This document shows, piece after piece, positions 26,679-36,477 of a DNA stretch of 63,219 bases. The notes beneath the pieces are model-generated. The model was not told the origin of the DNA and made no database searches. It saw only the letters and a program-made list of their open reading frames with translations. Both the position numbers and the translations under genes were made by a program. This DNA is from an uncultured Ruminococcus sp. (GTDB lineage Bacteria; Bacillota; Clostridia; Oscillospirales; Acutalibacteraceae), in the NCBI GenBank assembly GCA_902786345.1, contig CADACB010000016.1, forward strand, positions 1 to 63,219. The letters are read 5' to 3'. Position 1 is the first letter of the stretch. Every line of letters begins with the position of its first letter.

Positions 26679-27349
26679 AGGAGCTGGAAAAAAGAATAGG
26701 TTATAAATATAAAAACATATCCTATCTTGATAATGCATTGACACATTCCTCGTATGCCAATGAGGTAAAACACGGTACTAAAAGTAACGAACGACTTGAA
26801 TTTTTGGGCGATGCAGTGCTTAGCATTGTTGTGTCCGATTATATATACAGAAATTGTCCTAAGCTGCCAGAGGGAGAGCTTTCAAAGCTCAGAGCTTCGC
26901 TGGTGTGTGAAAAGACGCTCTGTCGTTTTTCAAAGGCACTTGGCATCGGAGAATATCTTAAGCTTAGCAGAGGAGAAAGAAATCTTCACGGACATGAAAG
27001 ACCTTCAATACTTGCAGATGCATTTGAGGCAATTATTGCTTCGATATATCTTGACGGAGGTCTTGAAGATGCAAGAAAATTTATATTGTCATATATTGAA
27101 GCGGAGATAAAAAACCCGCGGCCGAGAGCTTTCAAGGATTATAAAACAACACTTCAGGAGATAATACAGAAAAATCCGGAGGAACATCTCCAATATGTTC
27201 TTACAGGCGAGGAAGGTCCCGACCACGATAAGCACTTTTATGTAGAGGTGCATCTTAACAATAATGTAATAGGAAAGGGCGGCGGCAGAAGCAAGAAGGA
27301 AGCAGAACAGCAAGCCGCCAGAGAAGCTTTGGAGTTGATGGGATATTGA
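26675..27349 (+). CDS. rnc: Ribonuclease III
   Basis: Cleaves double-stranded RNA for rRNA and mRNA maturation. 224 residues: catalytic domain with the signature ERLEFLGDAVLSIVVSDY and the second acidic pair in DAFEAIIASIYLDGG, then a C-terminal dsRNA-binding domain (about 155-222, ending KEAEQQAAREAL). GTG start inside the end of plsX; GAGAGGGA lies upstream. Its stop overlaps the TTG of the next gene by four bases, so the three are translationally coupled. Confidence 0.97.
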   Translation: MKELEKRIGYKYKNISYLDNALTHSSYANEVKHGTKSNERLEFLGDAVLSIVVSDYIYRNCPKLPEGELSKLRASLVCEKTLCRFSKALGIGEYLKLSRGERNLHGHERPSILADAFEAIIASIYLDGGLEDARKFILSYIEAEIKNPRPRAFKDYKTTLQEIIQKNPEEHLQYVLTGEEGPDHDKHFYVEVHLNNNVIGKGGGRSKKEAEQQAAREALELMGY

Positions 27350-28347
27350 AGCATTCAAACGTAGCATTGTTTGTGCCGCATAATGGCTGCCCTCATGCGT
27401 GCAGCTTTTGTAATCAAAGAGAGATAACAGGACAGATCTATCAGCCGACATCTGAGGATGTTGTATGTGCTGTTGAAACTGCCAAAAAAACACTTGGTAC
27501 AGAAACCAGAAATGCTGAGATCGCTTTTTTTGGCGGAAGCTTTACGGCAATAGACAGAGAATATATGACTCAGCTGCTAACGGCAGCATCACCGTACATC
27601 AAGAGCGGAGAATTTGCAGGTATAAGAATATCTACAAGACCGGACGCAATTGACAGAGAGGTGCTTGAACTTCTTGGAAAATATGGAGTTACGTCAATTG
27701 AGCTTGGTGCTCAGAGTATGAGCGATGAAGTGCTGACGGCAAACCGCAGAGGACACAGTTCGTATGATGTAAGAAAAGCGTCAGAGCTAATCAGAGCTTA
27801 CGGATATTCTCTTGGTTTACAGATGATGACGGGAATGTATAAAAGTAATGATGAAACCGACCGATATACTGCAAAGCGTCTTGCAGATCTTAAGCCGGAT
27901 ACTATGAGGATATATCCGACAATTGTGCTCAGGGGAACAGAACTTTTTGATCTGTATCAAAGCGGTGAATATATACCCGAAAAACTTGATGATACTGTAG
28001 CGTTGTGTGCGGATCTGCTGGAATTTTTTGAAGACAGAAGCATAAGAGTTATAAGACTGGGACTTCACGACAGCGAAAGTCTGAAAGAGAATATGGCGGC
28101 AGGTGCATATCATCCTGCATTCAGAGAGCTTTGTGAAAGTGAGATAATATATAAAAGTGCTCTTCGGGCTTTAGAAAAAAGTAACATACAAAATGGAACT
28201 GTAGAGTTTTTTGTAAATCCAAGGTCTGTTTCACGTTTTATCGGACAGAAGAGAAAAAATCTTAAAAGACTTGATCAGTTGGGGATAACTGCGATTGTAA
28301 GACAAGATATGCGCCTTTCAAAATATGAAATTAATGCAATGCTGTAA
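27346..28347 (+). CDS. Radical SAM protein, Elp3-like family
   Basis: 333 residues with a near-N-terminal CxxxCxxC (CPHACSFC, about 15-22), a GGSFTAI stretch and the RPDAID and ELGAQSM motifs found in the radical SAM core of Elp3/TIGR01212-like proteins, often found beside rnc and smc in Clostridia. There is no acetyltransferase domain, so it is not full Elp3. TTG start overlaps the rnc stop (TTGA). The substrate is unknown; a tRNA or RNA target is a guess from relatives. Confidence 0.82.
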   Translation: MKHSNVALFVPHNGCPHACSFCNQREITGQIYQPTSEDVVCAVETAKKTLGTETRNAEIAFFGGSFTAIDREYMTQLLTAASPYIKSGEFAGIRISTRPDAIDREVLELLGKYGVTSIELGAQSMSDEVLTANRRGHSSYDVRKASELIRAYGYSLGLQMMTGMYKSNDETDRYTAKRLADLKPDTMRIYPTIVLRGTELFDLYQSGEYIPEKLDDTVALCADLLEFFEDRSIRVIRLGLHDSESLKENMAAGAYHPAFRELCESEIIYKSALRALEKSNIQNGTVEFFVNPRSVSRFIGQKRKNLKRLDQLGITAIVRQDMRLSKYEINAML

Positions 28348-28360
28348 TGGTGCAGAATTA

Positions 28361-28664
28361 AACAGGTTGCAGCGGCTCGCTGCTAAGAAACTGAACATAA
28401 CTGATTAGCTTAATGATAAGATGAAATTGTGAGCGTATGATGACTGCCGGGAAATAAACAGGGTGCAGCGGCTCGCTGCTAAGAAACTGAACATAACGGA
28501 TAAGCTTAATAATAGGATGAAATTGTGAGCGTATGATGACTGCCGGGAAATAAACAGGGTGCAGCGGCTCGCTGCTAAGAAACTGAACATAACGGATAAG
28601 CTTAATGATAAGATGAAATTGTGAGCGTATGATGACTGCCGGGAAATAAACAGGTTGCAGCGGC
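28361..28664. repeat. 96-bp tandem repeat, 3 full copies plus 16 bases
   Basis: Units start at 28361, 28457, 28553 and 28649 (partial), with only a handful of differences. Each unit carries the perfect hairpin GCAGCGGCTCGCTGC and an ATGAAATTGTGA mini-frame (MKL-stop) whose first eight bases equal the smc start region. All plus-strand frames are closed by stops. The array fills the gap between the radical SAM gene and smc, ending 12 bases before the smc start. Confidence 0.95.
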
Positions 28665-28676
28665 CGGGGGGATTGG

Positions 28677-31600
28677 ATGAAATTAAGGTCACTTGAAGTA
28701 CAGGGATTTAAAACGTTTCCGGATAAGACCAAACTGGATTTTACAGAAGGAATAACGGCTGTTGTTGGACCTAACGGAAGCGGAAAAAGCAATATAAGCG
28801 ATGCAATACGCTGGGTGCTTGGAGAACAGTCAGCTAAATCACTGAGATGCTCGAAAATGGAGGACGTTATTTTTAACGGAACTCAGCAGCGAAAAAAAAC
28901 AGGCTATGCACAGGTTACATTGTCTATAGATAATACAGACAGAAGTCTGCAGTTTGACGGAGACGAGGTGGCGGTTACAAGACGCTTCTACAGATCCGGA
29001 AATAGTGAATATCTTATCAACAATACGGCAGTAAGACTGCAGGATATACACGAGCTTTTTATGGATACAGGACTAGGTCGTGACGGCTATTCTATGATAG
29101 GTCAGGGTAAGATTGATTCCATAGTGTCTACTAAGGGCGAGGACAGACGAGAGATATTTGAGGAGGCAGCAGGTATTTCCCGTTTCAGATATAAAAAAGC
29201 AGAGGCCGAACGTCGTCTTGATAAAACAGAGGAAAATCTTGTCAGACTTCGTGACATTATGACTGAGCTTGAAGGCAGAGTTGAGCCGTTAAGACAGCAA
29301 TCCGAAAAGGCAAAGGCTTATCTCGCTTATTCTGAAGAAAAACGCGGACTTGAAATTGCATTGTGGCTAAAAACACTCGATAAGTCATCCGTTCAGATAC
29401 GTGAACAGGAGGATAAGCTATCGGTTGCCAAGGCACAGTATGAGGATACTGAGAAAACGCTTGAAAATATACAGACTGAAAGTGAAAATATTTATGTAAA
29501 ACAGAACAGCTTCAGTGCTCAGATAGAGACTATTAGGCAGAAAATTTCCGAATATGATGAACAGGCGGCTGAAAAGAAGTCACAGATTTCAGTTATGCAG
29601 AATGATATACTTCACAATGAACACAGCATCGAGCGTATTAACGGTGAGATTGCACAGATGCAGGAGTCCGGAATCTCTATTAACAGGGAAATAGAAGAAA
29701 AACAAAAGGAAATTGAGCAAAACCGCACTAAGCTTGCGGTTAGTCAAAGAGAACTGGAAAAGTATGAAAAAAGTCTCGGAGCTTTGAGATCTGATGAGAA
29801 TCGTTCGGGTGAAAGGCTTGATGAGATAAATGCTGACATTGCTGCACTGACTGTCAAGGCGTCTGATTCAAGAGTAAGATATATGACATCTGCTGCTTCG
29901 ATCGACGAACTTACAGACAGAACAGAGGTTATGGAAAATAATCTTAAGGCCCGCAGGTCACAGATAAATACGCTTAATAATATAATTTCAGATTACGATA
30001 ATATGCTTTCTGACTGTATAAAAAGGCTTGGTGTGCTAAACGCTGCCGTATCGGAAAAACAGAACGAAATGAAGGAAAAACAGGATCAGTGTGATAAGAT
30101 AAAGTCAGAATCTGATAAGCTTACACTTGACAGTGATCAGCTTTTCAGAAAAGCAAAAATACTTGAGGAGCTTGAGCGAAATCTTGAGGGCTTTGCACAC
30201 AGTGTCAAGATCGTTATGCGTGAAGCCCAGAGGGGCAATCTCAAGGGAATACACGGTCCGGTTTCGAGGGTGATAAGAACACCGTCTGAATACAGCACAG
30301 CAATAGAAATAGCTCTTGGTGCTGCAATGCAGAATATAGTAACTGCTGATGATAATGATGCAAAGGCGGCAATAAACTATCTTAAGCACCACGACGGCGG
30401 AAGGGCTACCTTTCTTCCAATGAGTACCATAAAGGGAAGAGAACTTAATGAAACAGGACTTGAGGGTTGTGAAGGCTTTATAGGCATAGCGTCTTCTCTG
30501 TGTTCGTGTGAGGATTGTTATAAGGGAATACTCTCAAATCTTCTTGGCAGAATAGTTGTTGCTCAGAATCTTGACTGCGCTGTAAAAATAGCCAAGAAAT
30601 ATTCATATAGATTCAGGATAGTAACACTTGACGGACAGGTTGTTAATGCAGGAGGTTCACTTACGGGTGGATCGCTTTCAAAAAATGCAGGTCTTCTGGG
30701 ACGTGCTGCCGAAATAGAAAAAATGCGTTCTCAGGCACAGAGCCTGTCTTCTTCTGCCAATCTGAAAAAGGCACAATGGCAGAAGGCAAGAGAGCTTATT
30801 GCTGACGATATGAAGAAGCTTGAAGCTGAAAAACAGGAAATTTCAGATGTTAATGAAGATAAAATCAAAATTGAGGCGGAACTTAAAAGCCGAAAGACAG
30901 AGCTGGATGCGGTTAAAAACTCGCTGAAGGATGCCGAAAATGAACGTCTGGCAGCAGTCAAAAAGCTTGAAGAGCTGACGGATACGATGAACGCCTCGCG
31001 CAGCGAATATGAAAAATATAGTGATGAGATACACAGAAATGAAGAGCTTGTTCAGGTTCTTTCAGGTTCAAGAAATGAATATGTACGCAAAAGAGAGGGA
31101 ATAACTGAAAAGTTGCAGGATGTAAGGATCACCGTTCTGACGCTTGAAAAGGATATTTCTGCGGCAGAGAGCGAGATATCAAATGCAAATCTCAGGATGA
31201 GCAGCTCGGATGAACGAATCGAAAGAAGCCGTATGGAAATTTCTGAGCTTGTAAGCAGAAATAAAGAGATAAAAGCCAAAACAGAAGAATTGGAAAGGCT
31301 TTGCACGGAGCTTTCAAAAAGCTCCTCTGATGCAGCGGCACAGATTGAAGCTCTTAACGATGAAAGAATGCAGCTTGAAAAGAGATCGGCTGAGTTAAGA
31401 CGCGAGGAAAGAGAAAGAACCTCTGAAAAGGAGCGTATAAACACCGAGCTTGCAAGACTTGAGGAACGCAGAGTAAATCTGCAAAAGCAATATGACGAGA
31501 TCACAAGTAAGCTGTGGGAGGAGTATGAGCTCACTAAGCGTGAAGCTGAGAATATCGCTATACGTATAGACGAGCCTTCAAAGGCTCAGCGCAGACTTGC

Positions 31601-32249
31601 TGAACTTAAGCAGAAAATACGTTCACTTGGAAGTGTTAATGTAGCTTCAATCGAGGAGTATAAGGAAGTAAGCGAAAGATATGAATTTCTTAAAATACAG
31701 ATAGGTGACGTAGAAAAATCAAAGTCGGAGCTTATCAAGCTTATAGGTGAGCTGACAAAGCAGATGAGGGAAATATTCATAGAGCGCTTTAATGAAATAA
31801 ACAAGCATTTTTCATCGACCTTCGTTGAACTGTTCGGAGGAGGCAAGGCATCTTTATCGCTTGCCGATCCTGAAAATGTACTTACAACAGGTATTGATAT
31901 ATCAGTACAACCGCCGGGAAAGATAGTATCTCACATTGAACTGCTGTCAGGCGGAGAAAAAGCACTGGTTGCAATTGCATTATATTTTGCTATAATGAAG
32001 GTAAGTCCTTCGCCGTTTTGTGTTATGGATGAGATCGAAGCTGCGCTTGACGATGTAAATGTATACCGTTTTGCAGCTTATCTCAGAAGAATGAACGATA
32101 AAACACAGTTTATCTGTATTACTCACAGACGAGGTACAATGGAAGAGGCGGATGTTCTCTATGGTGTAACTATGCAGGATCAGGGAATATCCAAGCTGCT
32201 TGAGCTTCGTGCAAGTGAGATAGAGCAAAAGCTGGGAATCAAGCAGTAG
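28677..32249 (+). CDS. smc: Chromosome condensation protein SMC
   Basis: The ATPase arm of the SMC-ScpAB condensin complex that compacts and separates chromosomes. 1190 residues: Walker A GPNGSGKSN (32-40), long coiled coils (about 170-500 and 680-1020), hinge (about 515-660, IHGPVSRVI...), signature LSGGEKALVA and Walker B FCVMDEIEAALDD near 1110-1140. Full length for the family. GGGGGG lies five bases before ATG 28677, at the end of the tandem repeat. scpA and scpB are at 44-45.5 kb. Confidence 0.98.
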   Translation: MKLRSLEVQGFKTFPDKTKLDFTEGITAVVGPNGSGKSNISDAIRWVLGEQSAKSLRCSKMEDVIFNGTQQRKKTGYAQVTLSIDNTDRSLQFDGDEVAVTRRFYRSGNSEYLINNTAVRLQDIHELFMDTGLGRDGYSMIGQGKIDSIVSTKGEDRREIFEEAAGISRFRYKKAEAERRLDKTEENLVRLRDIMTELEGRVEPLRQQSEKAKAYLAYSEEKRGLEIALWLKTLDKSSVQIREQEDKLSVAKAQYEDTEKTLENIQTESENIYVKQNSFSAQIETIRQKISEYDEQAAEKKSQISVMQNDILHNEHSIERINGEIAQMQESGISINREIEEKQKEIEQNRTKLAVSQRELEKYEKSLGALRSDENRSGERLDEINADIAALTVKASDSRVRYMTSAASIDELTDRTEVMENNLKARRSQINTLNNIISDYDNMLSDCIKRLGVLNAAVSEKQNEMKEKQDQCDKIKSESDKLTLDSDQLFRKAKILEELERNLEGFAHSVKIVMREAQRGNLKGIHGPVSRVIRTPSEYSTAIEIALGAAMQNIVTADDNDAKAAINYLKHHDGGRATFLPMSTIKGRELNETGLEGCEGFIGIASSLCSCEDCYKGILSNLLGRIVVAQNLDCAVKIAKKYSYRFRIVTLDGQVVNAGGSLTGGSLSKNAGLLGRAAEIEKMRSQAQSLSSSANLKKAQWQKARELIADDMKKLEAEKQEISDVNEDKIKIEAELKSRKTELDAVKNSLKDAENERLAAVKKLEELTDTMNASRSEYEKYSDEIHRNEELVQVLSGSRNEYVRKREGITEKLQDVRITVLTLEKDISAAESEISNANLRMSSSDERIERSRMEISELVSRNKEIKAKTEELERLCTELSKSSSDAAAQIEALNDERMQLEKRSAELRREERERTSEKERINTELARLEERRVNLQKQYDEITSKLWEEYELTKREAENIAIRIDEPSKAQRRLAELKQKIRSLGSVNVASIEEYKEVSERYEFLKIQIGDVEKSKSELIKLIGELTKQMREIFIERFNEINKHFSSTFVELFGGGKASLSLADPENVLTTGIDISVQPPGKIVSHIELLSGGEKALVAIALYFAIMKVSPSPFCVMDEIEAALDDVNVYRFAAYLRRMNDKTQFICITHRRGTMEEADVLYGVTMQDQGISKLLELRASEIEQKLGIKQ

Positions 32250-32271
32250 TGTATATTAAGGAGGGATTCCT

Positions 32272-33516
32272 ATGGGAATTTTTTCAAAAATAAAAGAGGG
32301 TCTTAGAAAAACAAGAGATGCTATAGTTGGCAGAATTGACGCAATGCTCAAATCGTTTACAAAAATAGACGAGGATCTTTTTGAGGAGCTTGAGGAACTG
32401 CTGGTTATGGGAGATGTTGGCATAGTAACTGCCGAAAAGATATGCGATGCGCTTAGACAGAGAGTCAAACAGGAGGGAATCACAGATCCGTCCAGAATAC
32501 ACGGACTTCTTGAGGATGTTATAACAGAAATGCTTAAGGGTGGACAGGAGCTTCACGTAAATACAAAGCCTTCTGTAATACTTGTGATTGGAGTTAATGG
32601 TGTAGGAAAGACTACTACCATAGGAAAAATGGCGGCAAACTTTGTCCGTCAGGGCAAACGTGTTACACTTGCGGCAGCTGATACGTTCCGTGCGGCGGCT
32701 ATCGACCAGCTTCAGATATGGGCAGAGCGTGCAGGAGCGGATATTATTAAACAGAATGAAGGATCTGATCCGGCAGCTGTAGTGTTTGATGCTATTGCTT
32801 CGGCAAAGGCAAGGGGCAGTGATATTATCATAGCGGATACAGCCGGCAGACTTCATAATAAGAAGAATCTTATGGCTGAGCTGGAAAAGATCAACAGGAT
32901 CATAGACCGTGAGCTTCCTGATGCAGATAAAGAGGTACTTCTTGTGCTTGATGCAACTACAGGTCAGAATGCAGTCAATCAGACTAAGGAATTCAAGAAT
33001 GCCGCAGGTATTACCGGTATTGTGCTGACAAAGCTTGACGGTACTGCAAAGGGCGGTGTTGTGCTTGCAATCAAGGAAGAGCTTGATGTACCGGTAAAAT
33101 ATATAGGTGTTGGTGAACAGATAGACGACCTTCAGCCGTTTGATCCTGAGGAGTTTGCAAGAGCTTTGTTTGGAAGTGAAGAACCTGAACCTGCTGAAGA
33201 AGATGATATACTTGAATCAGCAGAAGTTACTGAACCGTCAGCTGAGGAGGAATACAGACCTGCCACAGCTGATATATGGGCACAAATAGATGCCGAAGCT
33301 GAAGCAGAGAAAGAAAATCAGCAGGAGTTTGAAGAAGCCGGCCCTACAGCCGAGGAACTCGAACGGCAAAAGGAAGCAGAGCGGCTTGAAAAAGAAAAGC
33401 GGGCAGAAGAGCGCAAGAACAGGGCAAAATCCAAGTATAACTGGAGTACCGCGCCTGTTGAAGAAGCAGCTGACGATGATTGGTTTGAAAATTGGAAGAA
33501 GGGTGCGCCGCAGTAG
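32272..33516 (+). CDS. ftsY: Signal recognition particle receptor FtsY, with C-terminal charged extension
   Basis: Receives SRP-ribosome complexes at the membrane. The NG domain spans about 1-302: P-loop GVNGVGKTTT, DTFRAAAIDQLQ, DTAGRLHNKKNL, TKLDGTAKGG and the closing FDPEEFARALFG. The usual acidic region before the NG domain is missing; instead about 110 residues rich in E, A, P and K follow it, with a helical ERQKEAERLEKEKRAEERK stretch and a WFENW motif near the end. 414 residues. AAGGAGGGAT ribosome site 22 bases after smc, the common smc-ftsY order. Confidence 0.96.
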   Translation: MGIFSKIKEGLRKTRDAIVGRIDAMLKSFTKIDEDLFEELEELLVMGDVGIVTAEKICDALRQRVKQEGITDPSRIHGLLEDVITEMLKGGQELHVNTKPSVILVIGVNGVGKTTTIGKMAANFVRQGKRVTLAAADTFRAAAIDQLQIWAERAGADIIKQNEGSDPAAVVFDAIASAKARGSDIIIADTAGRLHNKKNLMAELEKINRIIDRELPDADKEVLLVLDATTGQNAVNQTKEFKNAAGITGIVLTKLDGTAKGGVVLAIKEELDVPVKYIGVGEQIDDLQPFDPEEFARALFGSEEPEPAEEDDILESAEVTEPSAEEEYRPATADIWAQIDAEAEAEKENQQEFEEAGPTAEELERQKEAERLEKEKRAEERKNRAKSKYNWSTAPVEEAADDDWFENWKKGAPQ

Positions 33517-33549
33517 CATACTTTGGCAGTTGCTGCCGGGAGGATGAAT

Positions 33550-34149
33550 ATGATTTTTGTAATAGCATCAAATAACAAGAAAAAGGTAGCGGAGCTTGAG
33601 AGAATATTGCAGCCGCTGGGAATATATGCAAAAACTGCCGAACAGCTTGGAAAAGAGCTGGATGAGGTAGAAGAAACAGGTAAAACATTTGAAGAGAATG
33701 CAGAGCTTAAGGCAAGGGCTGCATGTGAAAAAACAGGCTATCCTGCTATAGCGGATGATTCCGGACTGGTTGTTAATGCACTAGGCGGCAAGCCCGGAGT
33801 ATATTCGGCAAGATATGCAGGAGAAAATGCCACAGATGATGATAAAATCAACAAGCTGCTTGTAGAAATGCGTGACTGCGGCAGTGATGACAGAAGTGCA
33901 TATTTTGAATGTGTTATATGCTGCTGTTTTCCTGATGGTGAGTCGTTATTCGTTAGCGGAAGGTGTGAGGGTACGATAGGATATGCCCCAAGAGGAAATA
34001 ATGGATTTGGTTATGATCCAATATTTTTTATAGAGGGTAATAAGACCTTTGCGGAAATAAGCGATCATCAAAAGGATCTTATCAGTCATAGAGGTAAAGC
34101 ACTTAAGGAACTGGCCTTGGTTCTGAAAAATAAATATAATATTAAATAA
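33550..34149 (+). CDS. rdgB: XTP/dITP diphosphatase (RdgB/HAM1)
   Basis: Removes non-canonical purine triphosphates such as dITP and XTP. 199 residues beginning MIFVIASNNKKKVAELERIL, with the SNxxK nucleotide-binding start, ADDSGLVVNALGG and the C-terminal FAEISDHQKDLISHRGKAL. ATG 33550 follows GGGAGG by six bases; two earlier in-frame starts lack proper spacing. Part of the ftsY-rdgB-yhbY-nadD row. Confidence 0.96.
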   Translation: MIFVIASNNKKKVAELERILQPLGIYAKTAEQLGKELDEVEETGKTFEENAELKARAACEKTGYPAIADDSGLVVNALGGKPGVYSARYAGENATDDDKINKLLVEMRDCGSDDRSAYFECVICCCFPDGESLFVSGRCEGTIGYAPRGNNGFGYDPIFFIEGNKTFAEISDHQKDLISHRGKALKELALVLKNKYNIK

Positions 34150-34168
34150 ATTCTGAAAGGAAAATGAT

Positions 34169-34480
34169 ATGCTGACAAGTAAACAAAGGGCTTTTTTGCG
34201 TTCACTTGCTATGAATGAGGATACGATACTTATGGTTGGCAAGGGCGGTATGAGCGATCAGATCACCAAACAGGCAGATGATGCACTTACTGCAAGAGAG
34301 CTTATAAAAGGAAAGGTGCTCGAGACGGCGGGAGTTACTCCGCGTGAGATTGCGGAAACAATCGCACTTGAAACAAACAGTGAGGTAGTTCATGTTATAG
34401 GCTCAAAATTTGTACTGTTCAGGCGTAACTCTGATGAGCCGAAAATAGAATTGCCAAGAGATAAAAAGAAAAAAAGATAA
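34169..34480 (+). CDS. yhbY: YhbY-type CRM-domain RNA-binding protein
   Basis: 103 residues with the CRM fold signature (LTSKQRAFLRSLA, then GKGGMSD at the loop that holds GxxG). Such proteins bind pre-50S ribosome particles. Ends in a lysine-rich tail. AAAGGA ribosome site. Directly precedes nadD, a common order in Firmicutes. Confidence 0.93.
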   Translation: MLTSKQRAFLRSLAMNEDTILMVGKGGMSDQITKQADDALTARELIKGKVLETAGVTPREIAETIALETNSEVVHVIGSKFVLFRRNSDEPKIELPRDKKKKR

Positions 34481-34502
34481 TTTTTTTTAAGGGGTGTGGG
34501 CT

Positions 34503-35105
34503 GTGCGTATAGGAATATTCGGCGGCAGCTTCGATCCTGTTCATAACGGACACATACAGCTTGTGCAGGCATTTATTAATGAGCTGTCACTTGACAGAGC
34601 ATTGATAGTGCCTGCATTTGTTTCACCGTTCAAGCAGGGAAATAAGCCGGCAATGCCTTTTCACAGACTGGAAATGTGCAAGCTTGCATTTAAAAGTATA
34701 AGCAGAACGCAAATATGTGATATTGAGCTGAAACGTAAAGGAGCAAGCTATACTTATATGATGCTTGAAGAGTTGAAAAAAAAATATAAAAAAGACAACC
34801 TGTTTCTTATAACGGGTGCAGACAGCTTTTTGAGTATTCATACGTGGAAAAATCCGGACAGTATTTTTAAAAATGCTGTAATATGCGGCGTTCCAAGAGC
34901 TGATGATGATATAGATGTGTTAAAGAAGCAGGCTGAATATTTGCATACACTTGGAGCAGAAACTGAGATACTTGATGTTAATGTGATGACGGTTTCTTCT
35001 ACTCAGATAAGAAGGCTGTCTGCAGAAGGGAAAAGCATAAAAGGTCTTGTGTCTGAAGAAGTAGAAAATTATATCCTGCAAAATAAGCTGTACCAAAAAG
35101 GCTGA
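34503..35105 (+). CDS. nadD: Nicotinate-nucleotide adenylyltransferase
   Basis: Adenylates nicotinate mononucleotide in NAD synthesis. 200 residues starting RIGIFGGSFDPVHNGH (the GxFxPxHxGH nucleotidyltransferase motif) and ending with the ISSTxIR-type motif VSSTQIRRLSAEG. GTG 34503 is favoured: AAGGGGTG lies six bases upstream, and an earlier GTG at 34494 overlaps that site. yqeK and rsfS, which usually follow nadD, are instead at 39.7-40.7 kb on the other strand. Confidence 0.96.
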   Translation: MRIGIFGGSFDPVHNGHIQLVQAFINELSLDRALIVPAFVSPFKQGNKPAMPFHRLEMCKLAFKSISRTQICDIELKRKGASYTYMMLEELKKKYKKDNLFLITGADSFLSIHTWKNPDSIFKNAVICGVPRADDDIDVLKKQAEYLHTLGAETEILDVNVMTVSSTQIRRLSAEGKSIKGLVSEEVENYILQNKLYQKG

Positions 35106-35128
35106 TATTGACAGAAAGGTGTGGTATG

Positions 35129-36472
35129 ATGACTGAATCAAAAATAAAGCTTTCTGATCATTTTACATATAGTAAGCTTATCAGATTTACTTTACCCACT
35201 ATTGTTATGATGATATTCACGTCTGTATATGGTGTGGTTGACGGTATATTTGTGTCCAATATTGTTGGTGACGAAGCGTTTGCGGCAATAAATCTGATAA
35301 TGCCGGTGCTGATGATACCGGGTACAGTTGGCTTTATGTTAGGAACGGGCGGAAGTGCAATAGTTGCAAAAACTCTGGGAGAGGGCGACCAACGAAAAGC
35401 AGAAAAATATTTTTCTATGTTTGTATATCTTGAAATCATTCTTGGTATATTACTTTCCGTAATAGGGATTATTACTATAGAACCGATAACATATATGCTT
35501 GGCGCTGATCAGACGCTTGCACCATATTGCATAACATACGGCAGAATAATTTTGCTGGGACTGACCTTTTTTATACTTCAAAACAGCTTTCAGAGCTTTA
35601 TGGTAACTGCCAATAAGCCTGTTATGGGCTTGTTTGTAACATTAGCTGCCGGGTTTTCAAATATTCTGTTGGATTTTATTTTTGTTTATGTATTAAATAT
35701 GGAAGTAACAGGTGCGGCACTGGCAACAATTATAAGTCAGCTTGTGGGTGCTATGGTACCTCTGGTTTATTTTATGAAAAAAAATAAGAGCCTTTTAAGG
35801 CTCGTAAAAACAGGTTTTAAATTTAAACCGATACTTAAGGCGTGTACAAATGGATCTTCTGAAATGATAACGAATCTGTCGTTTTCGCTTGTTAATATGC
35901 TTTATAATATACAGCTTCTAAAATATGCAGGCAAGGACGGCGTTACATCATACGGGATAATTATGTATGTTGGATTTATTTTTGTTGGAATATATCTTGG
36001 CTACTCTATCGGAACAGCGCCTGTTATTGGCTACCATTATGGTGCACAGAATAACGATGAGTTAAAAAGTATTCTTCGCAAAAGCTTTAAGCTGCTTGCA
36101 GCGGCAGCGTTTATTCTGACACTGCTTGCGGAGTTAAGCTCAAAATATCTTGCAGGTATATTTGTAAGCTACAATGATGAGCTTATGACGATAACTTCAA
36201 GGGCAATAAGAATATATTCTCTTTCGTATCTGATCGGCTGGATAAATATATTCGCATCATCATTCTTTACGGCACTTAATGACGGATTATCATCGGGGCT
36301 TATATCTTTTTTGAGGACCTTGATTTTTCAGGTAGCAATGATATTTCTTCTGCCGGTGTGGTTCGGGCTTGACGGAATATGGGCAGCTATTATTGCAGCT
36401 GAGATACTTTCTCTTGCGGTGAGTTTGTTTCTTATTTTTAAGAACAGCAAAAAATATGGTTATAGTGAGTGA
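35129..36472 (+). CDS. MATE-family multidrug/cation antiporter
   Basis: About 447 residues with twelve hydrophobic segments in two similar halves, as in MATE exporters of the DinF/NorM superfamily that expel drugs in exchange for Na+ or H+. Typical N-terminal pattern: LIRFTLPTIVMMIFTSVYGVVDGIFVSN. The start is ATG 35129 or the adjoining ATG 35126; AAAGGTG spacing favours 35129. Substrate unknown. Its stop meets the next gene, a CPBP protease. Confidence 0.92.
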   Translation: MTESKIKLSDHFTYSKLIRFTLPTIVMMIFTSVYGVVDGIFVSNIVGDEAFAAINLIMPVLMIPGTVGFMLGTGGSAIVAKTLGEGDQRKAEKYFSMFVYLEIILGILLSVIGIITIEPITYMLGADQTLAPYCITYGRIILLGLTFFILQNSFQSFMVTANKPVMGLFVTLAAGFSNILLDFIFVYVLNMEVTGAALATIISQLVGAMVPLVYFMKKNKSLLRLVKTGFKFKPILKACTNGSSEMITNLSFSLVNMLYNIQLLKYAGKDGVTSYGIIMYVGFIFVGIYLGYSIGTAPVIGYHYGAQNNDELKSILRKSFKLLAAAAFILTLLAELSSKYLAGIFVSYNDELMTITSRAIRIYSLSYLIGWINIFASSFFTALNDGLSSGLISFLRTLIFQVAMIFLLPVWFGLDGIWAAIIAAEILSLAVSLFLIFKNSKKYGYSE

Positions 36473-36477
36473 GGATT

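Noticed and set aside
28361-28664. CRISPR array
   Set aside because: Units are contiguous 96-base tandem copies with no unique spacers and no cas genes nearby.
28361-28664. parS-like centromere sites next to smc
   Set aside because: No TGTTTCACGTGAAACA-like palindrome occurs in the array.
28358-28792. Two long minus-strand frames across the tandem repeats
   Set aside because: They are open only because the 96-base unit has no stops in those frames; they lack ribosome sites, overlap smc and read as 32-residue echoes of the repeat.
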